NCBI GenBank assembly: GCA_016189845.1
Contig: JACPRT010000189.1
Coordinates: forward strand, 1 to 5,708
Source of the DNA: Chloroflexota bacterium
GTDB taxonomy: Bacteria; Chloroflexota; Dehalococcoidia; Lucifugimonadales; Lucifugimonadaceae
Direction: 5' to 3'
DNA: 5,708 bases
Shown here: positions 1 through 5,093 of the stretch, in pieces
How the letters are laid out: every line of letters begins with the position of its first letter
Position numbering within the stretch: position 1 is the first letter of the stretch
Position numbers and translations under genes: made by a program
Notes under the pieces: generated by a model
Database searches by the model: none
Told to the model about the DNA's origin: nothing
What the model saw: the letters and a program-made list of their open reading frames with translations, nothing else

Positions 1-1
1 C

Positions 2-1282
2 CCGGGGAAGATCCTCGCAGTGGTGCGCCGCGAGACGCTCGAGCTCAAGCGCAAGTTCGGCGACGACCGGCGAACGCAGATCCACCCCGAGGAAATCGGC
101 GAGTGGCGCCGCGAGGACACCGAACCCCACGAAGAGGTCGTGATCACACTCTCCAAGGGCCGGTACGTCAAGCGGATCTCGTCGAGCACGTACAACCGGC
201 AACACCGCGGGGGCAAGGGCGTCAAAGGCCAGCGTATGACGAAGGAAGACGACGTCATCCAGTCGCTGCTCGTCACCGACACGCACGACCACCTGCTGTT
301 CTTCACGAACCGTGGCCGTGTGTTCACCGTTCGCGCCTTCGAGCTGCCTAACGACGCGTCGCGCACGACGCGTGGCACTTTGCTCGAAAACGTGATGCCG
401 CTCGATGCAGGCGAGCGCGTCAGCAATGTGCTGTCGGTCGAGTCTCCGGTCGAGGACACCTACATCGTCCTGTGCACCGCGCGCGGGCTCGTGAAACGCA
501 TGCACCTTTCCAGGCTCGCGAACCTGCGCCGTAATGGCCTGAACGCGATGAACCTGAAGTCCGGCGACTCCGTCGAGTCGGTCGTGCTGGCGCTGACCGA
601 GCAGGACGTCATCATCGTGACCGAACAGGGGATGTCGATCCGGTTCCCAAGCGCCCAGATCCGCGCCCGGCAGCGCGCCGCCGGCGGCACGCGTGGCATC
701 CGGCTTCAGGATGGCGACCGCGTGGTCGCCATGGATGTGGCCGAGGAAGGTGGGCGGCTGTTGATCGCGACCCGCCGTGGGTTTGGCAAGATGTCGTCGT
801 TGCAGTCCTACCGCCTCCAGAATCGCGGCGGTAGGGGAGTCCTCACGTTCCGGCTCACGCCCAAGAACGGCAAGATCGTGGCTGCGCAGGTCGTCAACGA
901 CGAAGACGAGGTCATGCTGGTCACCGAGAAGGCGCAGGTCATCCGGATGCCTCTCGACGAGTTGCGGACCATGGGACGCATCACGCAGGGCGTCACGCTG
1001 ACCAAGCTGGAAACCGGCGACGCGGTGGTTGCGATCGTCGCGAAGTCCTCCAGGCGCACGCCTGTGGCCACCATCGACCCCAATGCGGTGGTCGATGAGG
1101 AAGGCAACGGAGGCGAGGAGGACGAGGTTGAAGGCGAGGACGCCGACGAGCAGGCGGACGAAGCCGGAGATTCCGAGGACGGCGGCGCCGCCGAGGAGGA
1201 CGAAGGCGACGACGACAAAGGCGACGACGAGGCTCCCGATGATATCGGGAAGAAGCCTCGCGGCCGCCCGAAGCGCCGCTAG
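2..1282 (+). CDS. gyrA: DNA gyrase subunit A, C-terminal part (5' truncated by window edge)
   Basis: Part of the ATP-dependent type II topoisomerase (GyrA2GyrB2) that introduces negative supercoils; this portion wraps DNA. The frame is open to the left edge, so the catalytic N-terminal half, including the active-site tyrosine, lies outside the window. Residues are numbered from the GTG at 20, which is an internal codon. The end of the core reads KRKFGDDRRTQI (10-21), the usual GyrA junction. A six-bladed beta-pinwheel follows, with blades beginning near residues 40, 91, 148, 196, 246 and 297. The GyrA box QHRGGKG is at 61-67 (canonical Q-R/K-RGG-R/K-G, here His in the second position), which supports GyrA over ParC. 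A second box-like QNRGGRG sits in blade 5 (267-273). After the pinwheel come about 50 strongly acidic residues (359-408) and a basic end with PRGRPKRR (413-420). The downstream flavin reductase gene starts 2 nt after the stop. Confidence 0.97.
   Translation, partial: PGKILAVVRRETLELKRKFGDDRRTQIHPEEIGEWRREDTEPHEEVVITLSKGRYVKRISSSTYNRQHRGGKGVKGQRMTKEDDVIQSLLVTDTHDHLLFFTNRGRVFTVRAFELPNDASRTTRGTLLENVMPLDAGERVSNVLSVESPVEDTYIVLCTARGLVKRMHLSRLANLRRNGLNAMNLKSGDSVESVVLALTEQDVIIVTEQGMSIRFPSAQIRARQRAAGGTRGIRLQDGDRVVAMDVAEEGGRLLIATRRGFGKMSSLQSYRLQNRGGRGVLTFRLTPKNGKIVAAQVVNDEDEVMLVTEKAQVIRMPLDELRTMGRITQGVTLTKLETGDAVVAIVAKSSRRTPVATIDPNAVVDEEGNGGEEDEVEGEDADEQADEAGDSEDGGAAEEDEGDDDKGDDEAPDDIGKKPRGRPKRR
200..220 (+). 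other. GyrA-box coding segment (QHRGGKG)
   Basis: These seven codons encode the GyrA box in the first blade of the C-terminal domain. In established GyrA work this motif is needed for DNA wrapping and negative supercoiling and separates GyrA from ParC. All positions fit the consensus except the second, which is His instead of Arg or Lys. Confidence 0.85.
1094..1279 (+). other. Acidic low-complexity tail plus AT-hook-like end of GyrA
   Basis: Residues 359-408 (counted from the GTG at 20) hold 29 Asp/Glu in 50 residues with one Lys. They are followed by a 12-residue end with seven basic residues. Its last eight residues, PRGRPKRR (1256-1279), contain the GRP core flanked by basic residues that defines AT-hooks. 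Acidic GyrA tails are known in E. coli, where they modulate wrapping. The appended AT-hook-like peptide is not part of the usual GyrA description. That it binds the minor groove is inference. Confidence 0.8.
1203..1230 (+). repeat. Short tandem duplication inside the gyrA acidic tail
   Basis: The 13-mer AAGGCGACGACGA occurs at 1203-1215 and again at 1218-1230, a 15-nt period that keeps frame and encodes the EGDDDKGDDE stretch. The in-frame repeat suggests the acidic tail grew partly by replication slippage. Confidence 0.7.
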
Positions 1283-1284
1283 TC

Positions 1285-1764
1285 GTGGACGACTCGACGG
1301 CCCGATTCCGGGACGCATGGGGCAGATTCGCCACCGGGGTCGTGATCATAACGACCGTCGAGCCCGGTGGCGGCGTCCATGGCATGACGGCCAACGGCGT
1401 GGCGTCCGTGTCCCTTGAGCCGCCGCTTGCGCTCGCGTGTGTGGGACGTAACCGTAACACCCACCGCCTGATCAGGGCCACCGGCCAGTTCGGGCTGAGC
1501 ATTCTGGCGCATTCTCAGCGGGCGATCGCCGAGTACTACGTCAGGCCGGCGGCGACGAGGAAGGGCGACGTCCCGGTGGAGTTCGAGTCGCTGGTCGAGA
1601 AATGGCCGGTGGTACATGGCGCCGTCGCCCAGATGGGCTGCCGCCTGGTCGCCGAGCACGAGGCGGGCGATCACACGATCTTCGTCGCCCAGGTTGAGGC
1701 GATCGCCACTCGCGACGAGCGCCCGCTCGTCTTCTACCAGGGCAGGTACGCGCCGCTCACGTAG
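1285..1764 (+). CDS. Flavin reductase-like domain protein (FMN-binding split-barrel)
   Basis: A 159-residue protein of the flavin reductase-like family (HpaC/FRP type). Members bind FMN or FAD and either reduce free flavin with NAD(P)H for a partner monooxygenase or act as flavoproteins. Family landmarks in order are FATGVVIITT (15-24), GMTAN (33-37), the SVSLEPPLALACV strand (41-53), the GQFGLSIL strand (67-74), GDHTIFVAQV (128-137) and the C-terminal PLVFYQGRY (147-155). Length is typical for a single-domain member. It appears cytoplasmic, with no signal peptide or membrane segment. The start is GTG at 1285, 2 nt after the gyrA stop, with no Shine-Dalgarno visible in the gyrA end, so translation is probably coupled to gyrA. 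No monooxygenase partner is in the window, so the substrate is unknown. The family call is firm; the reaction is not. Confidence 0.88.
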   Translation: MDDSTARFRDAWGRFATGVVIITTVEPGGGVHGMTANGVASVSLEPPLALACVGRNRNTHRLIRATGQFGLSILAHSQRAIAEYYVRPAATRKGDVPVEFESLVEKWPVVHGAVAQMGCRLVAEHEAGDHTIFVAQVEAIATRDERPLVFYQGRYAPLT

Positions 1765-1821
1765 CACATGGCCAACGTCGCCTGGCCGAGGAACTTCGAC
1801 TGGGTCAGGCTCCTGGCACGG
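1765..1821. other. Convergent intergenic gap, no clear terminator
   Basis: This 57-nt gap separates the flavin reductase and gdh stops. A 5-bp inverted repeat (GGCCA 1770-1774, TGGCC 1783-1787) and a 6-bp one that crosses into gdh (TCCTGG 1811-1816, CCAGGA 1830-1835) are present. Neither is followed by a T run on either strand, so I do not call an intrinsic terminator. Confidence 0.5.
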
Positions 1822-3093
1822 CTACGACCCCAGGAACCCGCGGAGCCGCGTCGCGCGCTCCACCCTGGCGACCGCAATGCTGTATGCGGCGGTGCGATGG
1901 CTGGCGCTGTGCCGTTTCATGGCCTCCACGACCGCGCCGTAAGCCCTGTTCATGAAACCGCGCAGCTCCTGGTTCACGCGCTGCTCGTCCCAGCGGAACT
2001 CCTGGATGTTCTGCGCCCATTCGAAGTACGAAACGATCACGCCGCCCGCATTGGCCAGGATGTCGGGCAGGACGGCGATACCGCGGTCCTCGAGAATTCG
2101 GCCGCCCTCGAGGGTCGCCGGGGCATTGGCCGCCTCGACCACGATCCGGGCCCGGATCCGGTCGGCGTTGCCGCTGTGGATCACGTCCTCGATTGCCGCC
2201 GGGATCAAGATGTCGCACTCGATGGCCAGCAGGTCATCGTTGGATATGGGCTCGGTGTTCGGCAGGCCGGTCAGCCGCCCGTTGGCGCGGTAGTACTCGA
2301 CGGCCCCGGGGACGTCGATCCCGCGAGAATTGTGCACGCCGCCATGGACGTCGCTGAGCGCAACGACACGGGCGCCATCCTCGGCGATGCAGCGGGCTGC
2401 CCACGACCCTACCTGGCCGAACCCCTGTACCGCGACGCTCGCCCTTGTCACATCAATGCCTTTGTCGCGTGCGGCCAGCGCACCGATCAGGGCCGCGCCG
2501 CGGCCGGGCGCAGCTTCACGCCCGAGTGAACCGCCCAGCTCCACGGGCTTGCCGGTCACGATACCCGGGGTGTAGCCGTTCACCGCGCCGTATGCGTCCA
2601 TCATCCACGCCATCGTCTGGGCATTCGTTCCGAGGTCGGGCGCCGGAATGTCGCGATTGACGCCGATGATGTGCCCGATCTGGTTGGTATATCGGCGGGT
2701 GAGCCGGTTGAGTTCTGACTGCGAGAGCTCCCCCGGGTTGACGACCACGCCGCCTTTGGCGCCGCCGAAGGGGATGTCGGCCAGTCCGCCCTTCCACGTC
2801 ATCAGCATCGCGAGGGCACGCGTGTGGTCGAGGTCCGCGTTGGGGTGGTATCGAACGCCGCCCTTGTACGGTCCACGAGCTGCGTTGTGTTGGACCCGGT
2901 ACCCCGTAAACACCCTGAACGTCCCGTTGTCCATCCTGACGGGCACCGCTACGGTGAGCTCGCGCCACGGGTGGAGGAGGAGGGCCCGCATGTCATCGCC
3001 CAGATGGAGCGTCGAGACCGCTTGCTCGAAGTAGGCCTCGGCGCCCTGAAGCATGGTACTGTCGCGGGGCGGTGCTTTAACCATGGTGGTCAT
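1822..3093 (-). CDS. gdhA: Glutamate dehydrogenase (Glu/Leu/Phe/Val dehydrogenase family)
   Basis: A complete 423-residue enzyme, the usual size for hexameric bacterial and archaeal GDH. It interconverts glutamate with 2-oxoglutarate and ammonium using NAD(P), in the cytoplasm. Seen in order: GPYKGGVRYHP (74-84), with K77 as the substrate-binding Lys; MTWKGGLADIPFGGAKGG (98-115), with K101 and catalytic K113; DIPAPDLGTN (148-157), with the conserved Asp at 153; GGSLGREAAPGRG (187-199); the Rossmann loop GFGQVG (224-229); and SYFEWAQN (355-362). Equivalences to clostridial GDH residues are assigned by motif from memory. P196 stands where most family members have Thr (EATGRG). The ATG at 3093 is chosen because it gives a normal N-terminus; a second ATG lies three codons downstream. 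No good Shine-Dalgarno precedes either, and a TATCCT box lies 7 nt before the first. The gene diverges from rplU. Cofactor preference cannot be read with confidence. Confidence 0.95.
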   Translation of the reverse strand: MTTMVKAPPRDSTMLQGAEAYFEQAVSTLHLGDDMRALLLHPWRELTVAVPVRMDNGTFRVFTGYRVQHNAARGPYKGGVRYHPNADLDHTRALAMLMTWKGGLADIPFGGAKGGVVVNPGELSQSELNRLTRRYTNQIGHIIGVNRDIPAPDLGTNAQTMAWMMDAYGAVNGYTPGIVTGKPVELGGSLGREAAPGRGAALIGALAARDKGIDVTRASVAVQGFGQVGSWAARCIAEDGARVVALSDVHGGVHNSRGIDVPGAVEYYRANGRLTGLPNTEPISNDDLLAIECDILIPAAIEDVIHSGNADRIRARIVVEAANAPATLEGGRILEDRGIAVLPDILANAGGVIVSYFEWAQNIQEFRWDEQRVNQELRGFMNRAYGAVVEAMKRHSASHRTAAYSIAVARVERATRLRGFLGS

Positions 3094-3100
3094 GAACTTC

Positions 3101-3106
3101 AGGATA
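3101..3106 (-). promoter_or_regulatory. Candidate -10 box for gdh (possible leaderless transcript)
   Basis: On the minus strand TATCCT (four of six matches to TATAAT, fitting TANNNT) ends 7 nt before the gdh ATG at 3093. That would put the transcription start at or next to the A of the ATG. The lack of a Shine-Dalgarno agrees with a leaderless message. No convincing -35 is seen 16-18 nt upstream, so this is tentative. Confidence 0.35.
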
Positions 3107-3149
3107 GGGTCGACAGCGACGTGCAGCTAGGGAGTTGACACGTATCTTT

Positions 3150-3162
3150 GGCGGAATCTGCC
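3150..3162. promoter_or_regulatory. Imperfect 13-nt dyad between gdh and rplU, possible operator
   Basis: GGCGGAATCTGCC is a near-palindrome around a central A, with five of six half-site positions pairing and one G-T mismatch. It directly abuts the candidate rplU -35 and lies in the divergent gdh/rplU gap. Its position suits a repressor or activator site, but a short dyad in GC-rich DNA can arise by chance. Confidence 0.25.
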
Positions 3163-3192
3163 TTGACTGTCCAGATAGCCGGCCCATACACT
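3163..3192 (+). promoter_or_regulatory. Candidate sigma70-type promoter for the rplU operon
   Basis: TTGACT (3163-3168, five of six to TTGACA) and TACACT (3187-3192, four of six to TATAAT) are separated by 18 nt. Transcription would start near 3199, leaving a leader of roughly 23 nt before the rplU ATG. The local sequence is AT-richer than the surrounding genes, as expected for a promoter. The leader looks too short for a structured ribosomal-protein autoregulatory RNA. Confidence 0.55.
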
Positions 3193-3221
3193 TAGTCGGT
3201 TGGGCTGATACGGAACGGTAA

Positions 3222-3587
3222 ATGACTGACTACGCAATCGTTAGGACTGGCGGCAAACAGTATCGCGTCCGGCCGGGAGACACCCTCGAAGTCGAGAAAC
3301 TCGACGGCGCTGTGGGTGACACGGTCACCATGGACGAGGTGCTGCTGGCGTCGCTCGACGGCGAGGTGGCTGTGGGCACGCCAACCGTGCCGAATGCGTC
3401 GATCGTGGCCGAGATTTCCGGCCAGGGCAAGGGCGAAAAGCTCATCATCTTCAAGTTCAAGGCGAAGACGCGCTACCGCCGCAAGCGGGGGCATCGCCAG
3501 CAACTGACGACCCTGCTCGTGAAGAGCATCGAGACCGCAGTGCCACCGGCTCGCCGGACGCGGTCACGCAAGAAGGCGGAGGCCTAG
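3222..3587 (+). CDS. rplU: 50S ribosomal protein L21
   Basis: Structural protein of the large ribosomal subunit that binds 23S rRNA. The 121-residue product has the L21 N-terminus YAIVRTGGKQYRV (4-16) and the family signature KFKAKTRYRRKRGHRQ (78-93). A basic C-terminal extension, about 108-119, is rich in Arg/Lys. Usual L21 length is about 100-105 residues, so this tail is longer than average. The start is ATG at 3222, with GGAA at 3212-3215 as a weak Shine-Dalgarno six nt upstream. It is the first gene of a tight rplU-rpmA-rpmE-DUF1385 set and is read from the candidate promoter at 3163-3192. Confidence 0.97.
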   Translation: MTDYAIVRTGGKQYRVRPGDTLEVEKLDGAVGDTVTMDEVLLASLDGEVAVGTPTVPNASIVAEISGQGKGEKLIIFKFKAKTRYRRKRGHRQQLTTLLVKSIETAVPPARRTRSRKKAEA

Positions 3588-3589
3588 AT

Positions 3590-3859
3590 ATGGCTCACAA
3601 GAAGGGTGGCGGCACCTCCCGGAACGGTCGCAACAGCCCCGGCCAGCGCCTGGGCGTCAAGCGATACGCCGGCGAGTCGGTTTCTGCCGGCACAATCCTC
3701 GTGCGCCAGCGGGGAACCCCGGTCAAGGCCGGTACCAACGTTGGCATCGGCAAGGACCACACGCTGTACGCGCTTGTCGACGGCGAGGTGGCGTACGACC
3801 AGTTCAGCAAGGAACGCCGACGCGTGAGCGTGCGCCCGTTCGCAGAATCCTCAACCTAG
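3590..3859 (+). CDS. rpmA: 50S ribosomal protein L27
   Basis: Large-subunit protein whose flexible N-terminus reaches the peptidyl transferase centre. The product is 89 residues. It begins directly with MAHKKGGGTSRNGR, so it lacks the cleavable N-terminal extension known from Firmicutes L27. Other landmarks are RLGVKRY (20-26), ILVRQRGTPVKAGTNVGIG (36-54) and DHTLYAL (56-62). The normally conserved GRDS reads GRNS here, with N15 in place of Asp. The start is ATG at 3590, 2 nt after the rplU stop. A strong GGAGG Shine-Dalgarno at 3578-3582 lies inside the end of rplU, 7 nt from the ATG. obgE, the common third gene after rplU-rpmA, does not follow. Confidence 0.97.
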   Translation: MAHKKGGGTSRNGRNSPGQRLGVKRYAGESVSAGTILVRQRGTPVKAGTNVGIGKDHTLYALVDGEVAYDQFSKERRRVSVRPFAESST

Positions 3860-3875
3860 CGCGCGAGAGAATCCG

Positions 3876-4097
3876 ATGAAGCCCGGCATCCATCCCGAAT
3901 ACCACCCGGCCGAGGTCGTGTGCACATCCTGCGGTACCAAGTACGACGCGGTGGGCTCCACGCTGCCGGGATTCAAGCTGACGATCTGCGGCAAGTGCCA
4001 CCCGTTCTACACGGGTGAGCAGAAGATCGTCGACACCGAGGGACGCGTCGAGCGCCTCATGCGTCGCTACAAGCTGGCCGGGACCCCGAAGTCGTAG
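3876..4097 (+). CDS. rpmE: 50S ribosomal protein L31, zinc-binding type
   Basis: Large-subunit protein that helps bridge the two ribosomal subunits. The 73-residue product starts MKPGIHPEYHP and has C16/C19 and C38/C41, so it is the zinc-binding (C+) form and not the zinc-free paralog made under zinc limitation. The CGKCHPFYTG stretch (38-47) is diagnostic. The start is ATG at 3876, 16 nt after the rpmA stop, with GAGAGA at 3865-3870 as Shine-Dalgarno. rpmE is fused into the rplU-rpmA operon here, whereas in many bacteria it stands alone or beside prfA. No second, zinc-free L31 gene is in the window. Confidence 0.97.
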   Translation: MKPGIHPEYHPAEVVCTSCGTKYDAVGSTLPGFKLTICGKCHPFYTGEQKIVDTEGRVERLMRRYKLAGTPKS

Positions 4098-4114
4098 TCC
4101 AGCTTCCGCTGGAC
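4097..4114 (+). promoter_or_regulatory. Short hairpin between rpmE and the DUF1385 gene
   Basis: GTCCAGC (4097-4103), a TTCC loop, and GCTGGAC (4108-4114) form a perfect 7-bp stem. It begins at the last base of the rpmE stop codon and ends 6 nt before the next ATG. No T run follows, so it is not a classic intrinsic terminator. It occupies the place where a Shine-Dalgarno would be expected, so it could lower translation of the DUF1385 gene or mark an mRNA processing point. Those roles are inferred. Confidence 0.45.
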
Positions 4115-4120
4115 ATCTAG

Positions 4121-5056
4121 ATGCCCAGAGAGTTCCATTACGGTGGCCAGGCGGTCATCGAGGGCGTGATGATCCGCGGCCGCACGCGGGCCATCCTCGC
4201 AGTGCGCCGCCCGGACCATGCGATCGAGACCCGGGGTCTGCAGATCCCGACCTGGGCATCGGGCAAGGTCCGTGCTGTCCCGTTCGTGCGAGGCGTCCTG
4301 GTATTCGCCGAGACCCTGGTCGTCGGGATGCGGGCGCTGACCCTGTCGGCATCGCTGTCGACCGACGACGGCAAGGACGAGGCGCCGATCTCGCCCCTGG
4401 CCATGGCAATCACGATGACGCTTGCCATCGGTTTCGCCATCGTGCTGTTCTTTCTCGTCCCGCTGTTCGTCTCGAAGGGCCTGGAGTCGGCCGGGATCGG
4501 CGAGTTTGCGGCCAACGTCGTCGAAGGCGCTCTTCGCCTTGCTGCGTTCGTCGGTTACATCTTCCTGATCGCCCGCATCAAGGACGTGCAGCGCGTCCTT
4601 GCCTACCACGGCGCCGAGCATATGACAGTGGCCGCGCACGAAGCCGGCGCGCCGCTGGACCTCGAGAATGTGCGGCGCTTCCCGCGCGCACATCCGCGCT
4701 GCGGAACGGCGTTCCTGATGACCGTCATGGTCGTGTCAATCGTCGTCTTCCTGTTCGTGCCCCGCGAGCCGCTGCCTCTCGTGATCGCCTCGAGGGTCTT
4801 GCTCGTACCTGTCATTGCCGCCATCAGCTACGAGATCATCCGGTACGCCGGCCGCCATCCCCAAAACCCCTGGGTGCGCGCGCTCACCGGGCCCAACCTG
4901 TTGCTGCAGAGCCTGACGACGCGTGAGCCCGACGACGACCAGGTTGAAGTGGCAATCTGCGCCATGAAGGCAGCGATAGCGCTCGATGGAGTGGCGCCAA
5001 CCGCGCAGCAGGCTCAGCAGGAAACCGCTCCGATCGCCGGGTCGGGGTCGTCTTAG
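4121..5056 (+). CDS. DUF1385 family membrane protein (YqhQ-like)
   Basis: A 311-residue protein of the DUF1385 family, related to Bacillus YqhQ. I know no established function. Conserved blocks in order are YGGQAVIEGVMIRG (7-20), YHGAEHMTV (162-170), NVRRFPRAHPRCGTAFL (183-199) and LTTREPDDDQVEVAI (265-279). Hydrophobic segments lie at about 92-116, 131-152, 197-213 and 219-236, so it is probably a polytopic inner-membrane protein. The His, Glu and Cys residues in HGAEH and HPRCGT could bind metal or be catalytic; that is inference. In the family the residue after HGAEH is usually Lys, here M168. The start is ATG at 4121, 23 nt after rpmE, chosen because the first conserved block follows at once. 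No strong Shine-Dalgarno is present and a hairpin precedes it. Linkage of rpmE to DUF1385 recurs in other bacteria, usually with prfA next; here a convergent hisIE follows. Confidence 0.92.
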   Translation: MPREFHYGGQAVIEGVMIRGRTRAILAVRRPDHAIETRGLQIPTWASGKVRAVPFVRGVLVFAETLVVGMRALTLSASLSTDDGKDEAPISPLAMAITMTLAIGFAIVLFFLVPLFVSKGLESAGIGEFAANVVEGALRLAAFVGYIFLIARIKDVQRVLAYHGAEHMTVAAHEAGAPLDLENVRRFPRAHPRCGTAFLMTVMVVSIVVFLFVPREPLPLVIASRVLLVPVIAAISYEIIRYAGRHPQNPWVRALTGPNLLLQSLTTREPDDDQVEVAICAMKAAIALDGVAPTAQQAQQETAPIAGSGSS

Positions 5057-5070
5057 AGCTGTCCTAAGAA

Positions 5071-5084
5071 GTCGAGTCGTCGAC
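5071..5084 (-). terminator. Weak candidate terminator after hisIE
   Basis: On the minus strand GTCGA, a CGAC loop and TCGAC form a 5-bp stem (a sixth G-U pair is possible), followed by TTCTT. The stem is short and the T run interrupted, so termination would be inefficient. On the plus strand the same stem is followed by CGCC, so it does not serve the DUF1385 operon. The whole gap between the two convergent stops is only 37 nt. Confidence 0.25.
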
Positions 5085-5093
5085 CGCCAGCCG

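Noticed and set aside
993..1502. Minus-strand frame opposite the gyrA tail and the flavin reductase start
   Set aside because: Arg/Pro-rich low-complexity product created by the repetitive acidic codons on the other strand.
1811..1835. TCCTGG/CCAGGA inverted repeat as a terminator for the convergent pair
   Set aside because: 13-nt loop, only 6 bp, no T run on either strand, and half of it lies in the gdh coding region.
1768..2529. Long plus-strand open frame (253 codons from an ATG) opposite gdh
   Set aside because: It lies almost wholly antisense to a clear GDH with intact motifs. It has no recognisable domain, and GC-rich genes commonly leave an open antisense frame.
3135..3163. TTGACA at 3135-3140 as the -35 of the rplU promoter
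   Set aside because: No acceptable -10 occurs 15-19 nt downstream; the TTGACT/TACACT pair further on fits better.
3199..3221. L21-leader-type autoregulatory RNA before rplU
   Set aside because: The predicted leader is only about 23 nt, with no stable stem; structured L21 leaders need more sequence.
4015..4926. 303-codon plus-strand frame overlapping rpmE and the DUF1385 gene
   Set aside because: It is an alternate frame of two well-supported genes, very rich in Arg, Pro and Gly, with no family resemblance.
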